47,867 nucleotides of DNA from the NCBI GenBank assembly GCA_021732565.1, contig JAKFUT010000119.1, forward strand, positions 1 through 47,867. Reading direction: 5' to 3'. Below are positions 8,993 to 17,782 of this stretch, one piece after another. Positions within the stretch are counted from its first letter, which is position 1; each line of letters begins with the position of its first letter. Both the position numbers and the translations under genes were made by a program. This DNA comes from Candidatus Obscuribacterales bacterium. Its GTDB lineage: Bacteria; Cyanobacteriota; Vampirovibrionia; Obscuribacterales; Obscuribacteraceae. The notes under the pieces were generated by a model that saw nothing but the letters and a program-made list of their open reading frames with translations, made no database searches and was not told where the DNA came from.

Positions 8993-9892
8993 GTGATCGA
9001 ACTCCGTCAGCTGAAGTACTTCATTTCCATCGCCGAACACGAACACTTCGGGCAGGCTGCACAGGAATTGCACATTGTTCAGCCTGCCTTGAGCCGTCAG
9101 ATAAAGCAACTTGAAGAGGATCTTGGTGTTGAGCTCTTTGAACGATTGCCGAGGGGAGTGAAGCTAACAGCAGCTGGTAAAGTATTGCTGGAACGCGCTC
9201 GTATTTTTATGTCCGATTTTGACCGCATGACGGCTGCAACGAAACTGGCGGCGCAGGGCAAAAGCGGTTTCTTGCGCGTCGGGTTTGCTGACGGGGCTAC
9301 GTACAGTGGCCGAGTTCCTGCAATAATTAGAGAATTTCGAAAATTAGCGCCAGGGGTTGAGCTCGAATTGATTCCTGCAAGTTCCAGGACACAGGCAGAA
9401 TTTCTATCGCGTGAATCCATCGATATCGGCTTCGTATATTGGCTGCCAGAAGATAGAAATGATGTTGAGCATTACGTAATAAACAAAGAAAAGGTCGTAC
9501 TGGCGCTAGCCGAGAGTAACAAGCTTTCGCGCAAGAAAGCAGTGAGGCTCAGGGATTTGCACGACATACCGTTTGTCTGGTTTAAGCGCTCGAATGCGCC
9601 GATGTTTTACGATCTGATGGCGAAACAGTGTAATAGGGCCGGGCTGATACTCAATGTTGTTCAAGAAGCTTTTACGGAAAGCACAATGCTCAGTCTGGTA
9701 GCTGCAGACATTGGTGTAACATTTATAACTGAAGCTGCACAACGAAGGAAACCAGACAATGTGGTGCTGATCAATGTGCAAGATGTGGACGCCACGATAA
9801 CGTTAACGGCGATGTGGAGAGTACAGGACAAAAATCCGGCGTTGCGAGAATTCATTAAGGCTGTTCGATCAGGCAGCGACTCGGGCGGCTAG
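8993..9892 (+). CDS. LysR-family transcriptional regulator
   Basis: This 299-residue protein has the full LysR layout. An N-terminal winged helix-turn-helix (MIELRQLKYFISIAEHEHFG, then AAQELHIVQPALSRQIKQLE, then LGVELFER) is followed by a periplasmic-binding-protein-like effector domain from about residue 93 (LRVGFADGATYSGRVPAIIR). The N-terminus, with E-H-x-HFG-AA-x-LHI-QP-LSRQI, is of the BenM/CatM/CbbR type, which often responds to small aromatic or carboxylate ligands. The start is GTG 8993, fixed by the conserved MIELRQLKYF; there is no strong ribosome site. It is divergent from the GNAT gene, which is its most likely target. The effector is unknown. Confidence 0.93.
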   Translation: MIELRQLKYFISIAEHEHFGQAAQELHIVQPALSRQIKQLEEDLGVELFERLPRGVKLTAAGKVLLERARIFMSDFDRMTAATKLAAQGKSGFLRVGFADGATYSGRVPAIIREFRKLAPGVELELIPASSRTQAEFLSRESIDIGFVYWLPEDRNDVEHYVINKEKVVLALAESNKLSRKKAVRLRDLHDIPFVWFKRSNAPMFYDLMAKQCNRAGLILNVVQEAFTESTMLSLVAADIGVTFITEAAQRRKPDNVVLINVQDVDATITLTAMWRVQDKNPALREFIKAVRSGSDSGG

Positions 9893-9975
9893 TCTGGATT
9901 CGGTTTTGCCAGATATCGCCGGGATAGCAATCTTTCACCAGTTTTGCAAAAATCCACGACTCGGATGGCTTGAGG

Positions 9976-10206
9976 CTATTCGGCGTAGGACTCAAGATAT
10001 CCACAAGCAGTGCATCGGTATGTGACGATTTCCCTGGTCACTGCAGGCACTGTTACGGAACCTTTGAACCAAGGACTTTTCCGGGCCGGACCTTGCACCC
10101 ACTCGCCGGCATAATGTATGCCTTGCGCGTTAATGTGTGATCGGTCTAGTAAGAATCCCTCCTCCATATATCCCTGGCATCTAAGGCAATTCAATTTCAA
10201 CTCCAT
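9976..10206 (-). CDS. Small zinc-ribbon protein (DUF6487-like)
   Basis: This 76-residue protein has two CxxC pairs: LNCLRCQGYMEEGFL near the N-terminus and YRCTACGYLESYAE at the C-terminus, separated by W-x-x-G and G motifs. This is the pattern of small bacterial zinc-ribbon proteins of the DUF6487 type, whose function is unknown. An in-frame ATG at 10236 would add ten residues, but an AGGAG site lies inside that extension, ten bases before ATG 10206, so the shorter form is preferred. It converges with the LysR gene, 83 bases away. Confidence 0.75.
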   Translation of the reverse strand: MELKLNCLRCQGYMEEGFLLDRSHINAQGIHYAGEWVQGPARKSPWFKGSVTVPAVTREIVTYRCTACGYLESYAE

Positions 10207-10576
10207 GAAAGTCGAGCTCCTGTTTGGTAATTCCATACTCCCATCGGAACCTCGCCGTGGGCAATCAGGTCGAGGTCAGAATTAATTTCCACCGGGATAC
10301 TTGGTCCATTCTCTCGAAAATGCTGTTGTGATGCAATGCGGTCCGGCGACTTCGACGTCAAAAAGTTCTTTGAACATTTCTTTCTTGAAATCGAAAGCAT
10401 TGCTCGATAGACTAGTTTCGGCAAAGGAAAATCACTGAGCATCGGTAGTGATCAAACTGACGCGAAATCTGAATTTGTCCCGGAACGCCTACTAGGGAAA
10501 CGATCGCGATTCAATCGCTTCTGAAAGCCAGGCTTGCGGCGAGGAACGGTCTACGGGAAAGGGAGACAGAACATCA
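10207..10576. other. Intergenic region, no supported gene
   Basis: A minus-strand open frame at 10197-10442 (81 codons) overlaps the start of the zinc-ribbon gene, has no family resemblance and no ribosome site, and is probably spurious. The right end, GGGAGACAGAACATCA before GTG 10577, is the ribosome site of the EVE gene. Promoters for both divergent genes must lie here but are not evident. Confidence 0.4.
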
Positions 10577-11074
10577 GTGACCACAAAGAAGAGCGCCGCG
10601 AGCAGCAATTATTGGCTCGTCAAGTCCGAACCGGAAGTGTTTTCAATAAGTGATTTAGCGACAGCTGCGAAGAAAACAACTTGCTGGGACGGTGTACGAA
10701 ATTATCAAGCGCGCAATACTTTGCGTGATCAAATGAAAAAAGGGGACCTTGTATTTTTCTACCATAGCAATGCTGATCCGTCCGCTATCGCTGGCATTGC
10801 CGAAGTAGTACGCGAAGGTTATCCTGATCATACGGCGTTTGATAAAGATGATGTTCACTACGATCCGAAAAGCGACCCGTCATCACCGACATGGTACATG
10901 GTCGAAATTCGTCATGTTGAGACTTTCAAGCAACCACTAGGTCTGGAAGAGCTTCGCACCCTGAAAGGACTTGATGATATGGTGCTATTGCAGAAAGGTA
11001 GTCGCCTCTCTGTTCAACCAGTTACTGAAAAGCAATGGAATATTATTGTCGCTCATGCTAAGAAACAGAAATAA
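10577..11074 (+). CDS. EVE-domain protein
   Basis: This 165-residue protein consists of a single EVE domain, a PUA-like fold. Relatives (human THYN1 and bacterial EVE proteins) bind modified bases in DNA or RNA. Diagnostic segments are NYWLVKSEPEVFSI at the N-terminus, TTCWDGVRNYQARNTLRDQM, KGDLVFFYHSNADPSAIAGI, PTWYMVEIRHVETF and DDMVLLQKGSRLSVQPVTE. The length is typical of stand-alone members. The start is GTG 10577 with GGGAGA upstream. It ends 32 bases before the stop of the convergent HEAT-repeat gene, so it is a single-gene unit. The nucleic acid it reads is unknown. Confidence 0.93.
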   Translation: MTTKKSAASSNYWLVKSEPEVFSISDLATAAKKTTCWDGVRNYQARNTLRDQMKKGDLVFFYHSNADPSAIAGIAEVVREGYPDHTAFDKDDVHYDPKSDPSSPTWYMVEIRHVETFKQPLGLEELRTLKGLDDMVLLQKGSRLSVQPVTEKQWNIIVAHAKKQK

Positions 11075-11106
11075 TAGACTTCCAATTTCTCGAATGTCTT
11101 TCAAAG

Positions 11107-14037
11107 TCATTTCGAATTTTCAAGCCGGACAATGGCACTATGCACCTTTTGGATTAACTCTGTCACTTGCCATTGAGCAAGATTCACGTTGCCCGCTTTT
11201 CCCGAGCCGGGAATAGCCTTTAGCTTGTTCTCTAGATTCTGCAATTCAGGAAGAGCTTCGTGAGCCTTTAGCGCAGCAAGTTTGTCGGCCAAATTCGCCT
11301 TAAAATAGAGATTATCTATTCTTCGGAACGTTTCAAGAATTGCCTGTGCAGCCGGTTGGTATCCAGATTGCGTTAGTGCGGTGCATACTTTGCCCATTTC
11401 TTCTTCGCTCTTCATTTGCTTCAGGGCTGTCACCATCAGTGATCCAAGTTTTGGATCGCCTAACATATCGAGCTGCCGGAGAACATCTAAAGCACGCGTT
11501 CTTACGTGATCAGTTGCGGTTGGATCCGAGAAAATCTTGAGCAGAATCGGGGCTGCTTCCTTGCCGCCCACATAGGACATTGCTGATATAAATAGATCAG
11601 TGTGTTCATTGCGGAGTTCATTTGCAGCGCGCAGATAAATGCTGCGCGCCGGCACTCCCAACATAATCAAACTCATTGCTGCTGCATCAAGCTGAGCTGG
11701 TGTTTTGCAATGTTCGCTCAGCAATAGCTGTAGCTTTTTGTCTATTTCTTCAGGCTTATTGCCAAAGATCTTCTTGGCCATATCAGCTCCGCTATTGATC
11801 AAAGATGCGGTGCTGCCGCTGCCAATACGCCTCAATTGCTGCATGGTTTCATATTGCTTGGTGCAGTGAAGCTGAATAACTAATTTAAAGCTACCAGTAA
11901 CAAGTATTTCTCCCTCATTCCAGGCTCTGCGAGCCCCTTCAGTGCTCGTGATAATGCCGGTCCAATCAACTGGCAAGAAACAAATTTTGGCTATTTCGCT
12001 CCCGGAGGCGGCTTCCACCAGAAAACCGGCCGTGGAATCGTTGCTTGCCCAGTCAGCTGGAATAACACCGGCGTGTTGTCCGGTCACCTTCCAATTTTTT
12101 GGCAGAGCATCTCTAACTTGATTCACCAATAACAATTGTATTTTAGGATCTGAGAAGGCAATTTTCGAACCTTGATCCTTTGAAAGTGACGGCCATTCCT
12201 TTCCATCACTCAAATAGAAGCACATGCTTGCCGGTAACAAATTGGCAGTGATCCTTACATCAGGTATCTTCATTCGGACGCCTTTGCTAAACGGGTCCTT
12301 ATATTCATTCAGAAATTTGACCCAGGCGGTTTTGAGTTTTCCATCGTCTGCTTCCAGCTCGATAGAAGGTCCACCTGAACTGGACCGCGAACCATAGCTG
12401 CTGTAGTCGATGGTTCCTGATATGAGCGATGTCAGCACTTTGCTATTCATGTCCTTTGACTCGCCCAGGCGGGATGCAAGAATCTGCAAACAAGCGAATT
12501 GATCGTATCCGAAGAGGGCATTAACTGCCTGGTTCAAGGAGAAGTCTTCATGCGCTTTACGAACGGCTTGTTTTAGCGGTTCCAGGAAGATCGGTTTCTT
12601 GTCTTTACCTGCAAGATCGCAAGCAGCGATTTGCACATCGATATCGCCATCTTTCAATGCCGCAGCAACATCTGATTCAAGGACAGGCGGCAGAGGCGTT
12701 GGCATAGTCTTGCAAGCCAATTCCCGCAGGAAAGCCGTTTTGCTGTGCAGAAAATTCTGATACTGAGACGACCAGTCTGCTGGACGAAATTCATTGTCCT
12801 TGCTGATAGCAAGCATGTACATCGCTGACTCTGCCGCAGTCTGCGGCTGTTTGGAAACTGAATCAGTCTTCAACATGCATGAGGCGGCGCGCATAAATTC
12901 GGCCACATTGCCACGAGGGCGGGGATAAACATACTGCTCTAAAGGTAATGTTTCCGAGGCTTTGATAGCACCGTCGAGCGCGTCCATAAATGCGTGCATA
13001 CAAGTTGCGTCGCCGACACACTCAAAGAGAAACACGGCTTTAGCCTGTTGCTCCTTGTCGGTGCTCGTTATTAATTTCAGCCCGAGTGCGCGCACGTCGG
13101 GAGCAAATTTTGCATCCCATGACTCCTTTGCCAAACGGCGACGTTCGTCCGGCATGCTATTCTCGAAAGCTCCACGAGGTGGTAATTCCCCGCGTAGCTG
13201 AGGATCCGGCAGTCTCATAAGGAGCAACTCCAGCGCTTGCTTTGCCACTTCAGGATCCTTGTTGCCTGCAAGATCGATCAGCGCTTTGGTCGCATCCGGA
13301 GAAGGAATGCTTCCAATCCCCGTTAGTGCGTGCGCGATTTTACCGGCTGATGATCCATTTTGAACAATTTGCAAAAGCAAAGGTAGATAAACCGGAAAAG
13401 CAAGAGTGCTGAAGTCTTTGATTTCACTGGTCGGCTTGCCGTGAATAATGACTTGTCCGTCGGACAATGCAAACAAGCTGTTGAGAACGACCAGCGCTTC
13501 CTGCGCGGTGGGCATAACGAATTCAACTTGCGCAGTAGCACTGACCAGTTTGTTTGAGTTCTCCTTCCATCCGAGGTCGTGGGACACTGTAACTGTATAG
13601 ATTCCCGGTTTTCGAATTTCACAATATTCCATCAGAGGAAGTGACTGGCAAAACCGATCTGTGCTATTGAGAGTCTGCTGACCACCCAGACCACCCATGC
13701 ACATGGGGTTGGGGTGGGGATCGACCACAACGGTTCCATCAGCCGACATCGCCGTTACGTTAAACCTGGTAGACCGAGGGGAGCCACGATAGTCGCCTCC
13801 GGTGCTGATGGCAAAAGCCGTTGTGCCATTGTTCTCGCAGCTGTACTGAAGCAGTGCATTCTCTCCGAGAAAGTACTTCTTCTTCTCAAACGAGGCACTT
13901 ACTTTGAATTTCGAGGGAATGCTCAACTTCCCGTTGCTACTTTCGTTAGCTGGCATAGCTATTGCTTGGACGCTCCCTGTGCAGTGCAAGACGTGGCAAA
14001 CTGACAATACTAGGATTAATAGCTTCGCGCGTTTCAT
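11107..14037 (-). CDS. Exported HEAT-repeat protein
   Basis: This 976-residue protein begins with a clear signal peptide (KRAKLLILVLSVCHVLHCTG, cleavage near SVQA). Residues about 40-180 form a predicted beta-sandwich (KKKYFLGENALLQYSCENNG, YTVTVSHDLGW). Two alpha-helical HEAT-like blocks follow. The first spans about residues 185-520 (PDATKALIDLAGNKDPEVAK, DVAAALKDGDIDVQIAACDL) and the second about 750-976 (AAPILLKIFSDPTATDHVRT). Between them lies a mixed domain of about 230 residues that I cannot assign. The likely role is a periplasmic or surface scaffold; no catalytic motif is visible. ATG 14037 is preferred over ATG 14055 because GAGAGGA lies directly before it. The gene is monocistronic and divergent from the S9 peptidase. 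Confidence 0.75.
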   Translation of the reverse strand: MKRAKLLILVLSVCHVLHCTGSVQAIAMPANESSNGKLSIPSKFKVSASFEKKKYFLGENALLQYSCENNGTTAFAISTGGDYRGSPRSTRFNVTAMSADGTVVVDPHPNPMCMGGLGGQQTLNSTDRFCQSLPLMEYCEIRKPGIYTVTVSHDLGWKENSNKLVSATAQVEFVMPTAQEALVVLNSLFALSDGQVIIHGKPTSEIKDFSTLAFPVYLPLLLQIVQNGSSAGKIAHALTGIGSIPSPDATKALIDLAGNKDPEVAKQALELLLMRLPDPQLRGELPPRGAFENSMPDERRRLAKESWDAKFAPDVRALGLKLITSTDKEQQAKAVFLFECVGDATCMHAFMDALDGAIKASETLPLEQYVYPRPRGNVAEFMRAASCMLKTDSVSKQPQTAAESAMYMLAISKDNEFRPADWSSQYQNFLHSKTAFLRELACKTMPTPLPPVLESDVAAALKDGDIDVQIAACDLAGKDKKPIFLEPLKQAVRKAHEDFSLNQAVNALFGYDQFACLQILASRLGESKDMNSKVLTSLISGTIDYSSYGSRSSSGGPSIELEADDGKLKTAWVKFLNEYKDPFSKGVRMKIPDVRITANLLPASMCFYLSDGKEWPSLSKDQGSKIAFSDPKIQLLLVNQVRDALPKNWKVTGQHAGVIPADWASNDSTAGFLVEAASGSEIAKICFLPVDWTGIITSTEGARRAWNEGEILVTGSFKLVIQLHCTKQYETMQQLRRIGSGSTASLINSGADMAKKIFGNKPEEIDKKLQLLLSEHCKTPAQLDAAAMSLIMLGVPARSIYLRAANELRNEHTDLFISAMSYVGGKEAAPILLKIFSDPTATDHVRTRALDVLRQLDMLGDPKLGSLMVTALKQMKSEEEMGKVCTALTQSGYQPAAQAILETFRRIDNLYFKANLADKLAALKAHEALPELQNLENKLKAIPGSGKAGNVNLAQWQVTELIQKVHSAIVRLENSK

Positions 14038-14533
14038 TATTCCTCTCGGCGACAACCGTATTTATGATCGATCTTACAACACCTGGTTTGTATGTCCGTC
14101 TCAAGGAAGTCACATCTTTCTATCACTTTTGTCATGCTGCTCTGCAACTGGTTCTTGCCTTCTACCTTTTTGTGAAAAATTTGTGCACGCGGCACCGCCG
14201 CTGAGACGCCGGCCGCAAGAAATACGGAGAAAAGTCAGCTGACGTCCTTTGAATGCTAAAGACGGATCTGAAAACAACTTGCTCAGAGATAATCTCTCTC
14301 AAGAGCACCGGGAACGAATGGCTTGCAGCTGGACCCCTGAATGCTGAATCGAAACTGAGAATCCGGGTACTTCACTAACAATCGAGGTCTACTGAATAAT
14401 AAAAATGGAAAAGCTATAATCAGTGTTGCGGGATTAAATCTTCCAGCCGGCGCTGCTGTAATTCAGGCAGTTAGAAGAATCTGGACATATCCGCCGCGTC
14501 CGTGCTCTGCTGCTGATAACTGGGGAACTTTGT
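14038..14533. other. Divergent intergenic region between HEAT gene and S9 peptidase
   Basis: No gene is supported in these 496 bases. A TATAAT hexamer at 14415-14420 on the plus strand could be a -10 element for the peptidase gene, but no good -35 lies at 16-18 bases. The ribosome site GGGGAA just before TTG 14534 is good. Confidence 0.35.
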
Positions 14534-16594
14534 TTGACTCACCGCGATGCCCATGGCAAACGACATATAACTAGCAACGCCCGACGTGGTGATCTCTGTG
14601 CGATCCTGAACGCCTGTTCAATTTCCCATTGCGAACTGATCCTGTCGTTGGCAGTGACAATCTTCTTGATCGTATCTTTCGGGTTGGCGGCAAATGCACA
14701 ATTGCCACCACCTGTTCCAACGCAAGTATGTCTGGCTCCACCGGAATACCAGTTCGTTCGAATTTCTCCCGGCGGAAATGATGTGGCCTATTTGCACGTG
14801 CCTGCCAATCCTGATGAACACGGTAGCTCCCGCTCCAGGCTCCTCATCAGATCTATTCAAAGTGGAACTGAACGGGAAGTTCCATGCAGTCTTTCCGTCC
14901 AGGACTTCTTCTGGCATGCCGACGGAAAACATTTTATAGTAAAAGTTCCACTCCTTGAAAATAGCCATAAGTACCATGCTTATGTGCTGGATGTTACCAC
15001 CGGGGCTGCACGCGATCTCACGCCCTTCAATGGAATTGGTTTTGAGAGCTGGGCATATAGTGAAACCGTTCCAGATGAGCTTCTGGTGACTATTCGCATG
15101 CGACGACCCGTGGGTGATATTTATCGAGTGAATGTGCGAACCGGTGCACTTCGGTTAGACACGGAAAATCCCGGTGATACGGGCGATACCTTCGGTCAGG
15201 ATTGGATCGCCGATCAGCATTTACAGGTACGGGGCAGCATCGCCGTTTTGCCAAATGGAGGTTTTGTTGTCAGGCATCGCACGGGCAAGAATTCCTCGTG
15301 GAAGAATGTTTTGGAACTGGGTCCCGGTGAAGAACCGCCGGCGCTGGCCGAGATGTCGCCTGATGATAGTAAGCTGCGCGTATTTTCATCAACCGGCGCG
15401 AACACTTTGAGACTAATCGAGTTAGACCCGCAGACTGACAAGCAACGTGTCATTGCTGAAGACAAAAAATTCGACCTATGGGCTGTAACAAGCTGGCGAG
15501 GTTATATTGACGGTTACATGGTCTACCGAGAGGGCGGTGAGTGGTACGCCTTGACGAAAGACTTTGAAGAGGATCTGGCAAAACTGAAAACGGTGGATCC
15601 GGGAGAGCTTAATGTTGCATCCACAAATACAACCAATGAGAAATGGATAGTTTGTTTCTCTAGCAGTGTGAATCCGGGCAGCTACTACTTCTACGACCGC
15701 GTTACAAAGACCGCGAAGTATCTGTTCGACGAGAGCCCTGCCATTACTCGTGGTGGCTTAACGCTCTCCGAAAAAAGGCCGGTTCATATAGAAACTCGCG
15801 ATAAATTAGACATGATCGGGTACCTGTCTTTGCCGCAGGGCATACCGCCTGAAAAACTGCCCGCTATTCTCCTTGTTCACGGTGGACCTGAAGCCAGGGA
15901 TACCGCTGAATATGACAAACAAGTTCAATGGCTTGCAAATAGGGGGTATGCAGTTCTGCAGGCAAATTTTCGCGGCTCCTACGGATTTGGCAAGAAATTC
16001 TTGCGCTTACAAGATCGCGAGTGGGGAGGCAAGATGATAGATGACCTGGTCGATGCCCGCGAATGGCTGGTGCGCGAAGGTATCGCTGATCCGCTGAAAA
16101 TCGCCATCATGGGTAGCAGCCATGGCGGCTACGCAACTCTTTGTGCATTGGCATTTCGGCCGGAGCTGTTTCGGTGTGGAATTGATATTGCGGGAGAATC
16201 ATCTCTTATTACGGCGTACCGCACGTATCCCGCAGCTAATCGGTTTTATCTACCGGTAGTCGAGATTAGCCGGGGGAGGCGAACGGGGGAGGAGGCCTTT
16301 CTCAAGTCGAGATCGCCTCTCTATTTCGCTGATCGAATCAAAGCCCCCCTAATTCTCTGGCACGGTAGTTACGACGATCGTGTTCCCCTGACTGAGAGCC
16401 ATCAGATGGTGCGTGCATTGCGCAAATTGTATAAACCCGTGACAGCATACTTCGATAGCCGTTCCGGTCATGAACTTCCCATGTCCGACTCACCTTTCTG
16501 GTGGAAGGTAGAAGAGACACTGTCGGTGGTGCTCGGCGGGAGGGTTGTCGACACCGGCCTCTTGCCGTCTGCACCGGTGGAAGAGAATGAATAG
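14534..16594 (+). CDS. S9-family (prolyl oligopeptidase-type) peptidase, exported
   Basis: This 686-residue serine peptidase is likely to be a dipeptidyl or acylaminoacyl peptidase acting outside the cytoplasmic membrane. A hydrophobic signal segment at about 33-55 (LILSLAVTIFLIVSFGLAANA) follows a long basic N-terminus. Residues about 65-400 form a beta-propeller-like region. Residues about 430-670 form the alpha/beta-hydrolase domain: LLVHGGPEARD (oxyanion region), NFRGSYGFGKKF, catalytic Ser in GSSHGGY (about 529), Asp in HGSYDDRVP (about 614) and His in SGHELP (about 646). All three catalytic residues are present. The start is TTG 14534 with GGGGAA upstream; a later ATG would shorten the basic N-terminus without losing the signal. 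An 80-bp duplicated sequence follows the stop. Confidence 0.92.
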   Translation: MTHRDAHGKRHITSNARRGDLCAILNACSISHCELILSLAVTIFLIVSFGLAANAQLPPPVPTQVCLAPPEYQFVRISPGGNDVAYLHVPANPDEHGSSRSRLLIRSIQSGTEREVPCSLSVQDFFWHADGKHFIVKVPLLENSHKYHAYVLDVTTGAARDLTPFNGIGFESWAYSETVPDELLVTIRMRRPVGDIYRVNVRTGALRLDTENPGDTGDTFGQDWIADQHLQVRGSIAVLPNGGFVVRHRTGKNSSWKNVLELGPGEEPPALAEMSPDDSKLRVFSSTGANTLRLIELDPQTDKQRVIAEDKKFDLWAVTSWRGYIDGYMVYREGGEWYALTKDFEEDLAKLKTVDPGELNVASTNTTNEKWIVCFSSSVNPGSYYFYDRVTKTAKYLFDESPAITRGGLTLSEKRPVHIETRDKLDMIGYLSLPQGIPPEKLPAILLVHGGPEARDTAEYDKQVQWLANRGYAVLQANFRGSYGFGKKFLRLQDREWGGKMIDDLVDAREWLVREGIADPLKIAIMGSSHGGYATLCALAFRPELFRCGIDIAGESSLITAYRTYPAANRFYLPVVEISRGRRTGEEAFLKSRSPLYFADRIKAPLILWHGSYDDRVPLTESHQMVRALRKLYKPVTAYFDSRSGHELPMSDSPFWWKVEETLSVVLGGRVVDTGLLPSAPVEENE

Positions 16595-16606
16595 TTCGGT
16601 ATAACT

Positions 16607-16769
16607 TTAAGCGCTCCCTGCGGCTCCTCCGTCGCCTCGTCCGCGCTAGCCACTCGTTTCGCGCCAGACGCGCTCAACTCGCTTCAATCTTAAGCGCTCC
16701 CTGCGGCTCCTCCGTCGCCTCGTCCGCGCTAGCCACTCGTTTCGCGCCAGACGCGCTCAACTCGCTTCA
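16607..16769. repeat. 80-bp perfect direct repeat, two copies
   Basis: The same 80 bases occur at 16607-16686 and 16690-16769, separated by only three bases (ATC). The unit is clearly more GC-rich than its surroundings and contains several GCGC-centred short dyads. It sits between two convergent genes. The right copy overlaps the RNA-ligase gene, supplying its TGA stop. On the minus strand one frame stays open through both copies. It looks like a duplicated intergenic repeat element rather than part of either gene. Confidence 0.9.
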
Positions 16770-17621
16770 TACATGGTCACGTTTTCCATTGAAGTCTTTT
16801 CGCTTTATCTTAGCTCGACGTCCATCGGGATGATGAAAAACAATTCCCTCTGCGACATGACCTGGCGAGTATAGGCTTTCCAGTCTTGTCAGAGTGTCCT
16901 TGAGCGATTCGTAGCTCCGAGGAATCTCGTCGTAGCGAGGAATAATCAAGTTGAAAGGCACACAAAGATGCTTCTCTAGGCCCAGCGGATTGCCCTGTAT
17001 GTTGGGACCCACAGCTTCGCATGAATGTTCGCCATCAGGCCACCCGGATATATCAGTCGACTTAGCTGCATCGAAGATCCATTTATCTTCACTGCCGAAT
17101 TCATCTGCATCTACATACCAGCCATCAATTATTCCTTGTTGCTTCTGCACCTTGCTTGGATTGCGGCGCTTTTCAACGCGCACGACATGGCCCGAACGTA
17201 CGGTAAGGCGAATGTTTGTACCATCAATTTTTTCGGTCGCCGATCCTTCACCGGCGAATACCCATTCGCAACCGTTGCGCACCCGGTTGACCACCTTAAA
17301 GTCGCTTCCGCGATCAAAGATCGTGGGAATTTTATCCATAACATCTACTCCTTTCTTCACCTGGTGAAGTAATTCATCGGCCCCGATGACGCCATGCGTA
17401 AGCCCCGTAGCAAGAGCGCGAATTAACTCCGCCACGGACGTATCAGCATCTACAGCGACGCGCTTTAGCGCACGCCGCTCCTCCGGGGAAAGCCAGGCAA
17501 CAACGCGGACCCAACCCTCAGGCGGTACCCATCTGGCGAGTTGCTCACTGTCTTTGCGGGGACGACCTCGTTTTCTCTTCTCCGGCTCGGTTTCTGCCGG
17601 CTCATGTTCGTTGTCGATCAT
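16767..17621 (-). CDS. RNA-ligase-type nucleotidyltransferase with N-terminal DNA-binding-like segment
   Basis: This 284-residue protein has two parts. Residues 14-24 are basic (KRKRGRPRK, AT-hook-like), and 38-80 resemble a ribbon-helix-helix (RVVAWLSPEERRALKRVAV, then SVAELIRALATGL). Residues 95-284 form a ligase/capping-type adenylyltransferase core: motif I EKIDGTN with nucleophile K131, CEAVGPNIQGNP near 201-212, motif IV EGIVFHH (258-264) and motif V AKIKRK (270-275). The pattern resembles the RLIG1/DUF5565 group of RNA ligases, which seal 5'-phosphate and 3'-OH RNA ends using ATP. M95 (MDKIPTIFDRGS) is preceded by AAAGGAG at ideal spacing, so a ligase-only product may also be made. ATG 17621 sits at the predicted transcription start. 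The stop codon lies in the adjoining 80-bp repeat. Substrate unknown. Confidence 0.8.
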   Translation of the reverse strand: MIDNEHEPAETEPEKRKRGRPRKDSEQLARWVPPEGWVRVVAWLSPEERRALKRVAVDADTSVAELIRALATGLTHGVIGADELLHQVKKGVDVMDKIPTIFDRGSDFKVVNRVRNGCEWVFAGEGSATEKIDGTNIRLTVRSGHVVRVEKRRNPSKVQKQQGIIDGWYVDADEFGSEDKWIFDAAKSTDISGWPDGEHSCEAVGPNIQGNPLGLEKHLCVPFNLIIPRYDEIPRSYESLKDTLTRLESLYSPGHVAEGIVFHHPDGRRAKIKRKDFNGKRDHV

Positions 17622-17627
17622 ACTTAC

Positions 17628-17655
17628 ATATTACTGTTATTTTGCGATTTGTCAA
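17628..17655 (-). promoter_or_regulatory. Predicted sigma-70-type promoter of the RNA-ligase gene
   Basis: On the minus strand a perfect -35 TTGACA (17650-17655) is followed after 16 bases by TAATAT (17628-17633). Transcription would begin about seven bases further on, at or next to A of ATG 17621, implying a leaderless or nearly leaderless message. No ribosome site precedes that ATG, which agrees. Confidence 0.5.
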
Positions 17656-17720
17656 TTGGCAAAGTAGAAAATGGAGCGGGACCCAAAAGTGAATTGGTGG
17701 AGTATTCCAACATGTCTGTT

Positions 17721-17782
17721 CTGGTGGAAAGCAGGGGCGGGCGCTCGCCCGCCCCTGCTTTCCACCAGCTTCTTGGCTGGTG
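17721..17782. repeat. Long GC-rich palindrome with overlapping second hairpin
   Basis: Bases 17721-17768 form a nearly continuous palindrome: a 22-bp perfect stem with a 4-base GCTC loop (a 23rd pair is possible). Its 3' arm also starts a second hairpin, CACCAGC at 17763-17769 and GCTGGTG at 17776-17782, with a 6-base loop. The two cannot form fully at once. No U-run follows on either strand, so a standard terminator is unlikely. Confidence 0.85.

Noticed and set aside
10197..10442. Minus-strand frame of 81 codons upstream of the zinc-ribbon gene
   Set aside because: It overlaps that gene's start in another frame and lacks a ribosome site and any recognisable motif.
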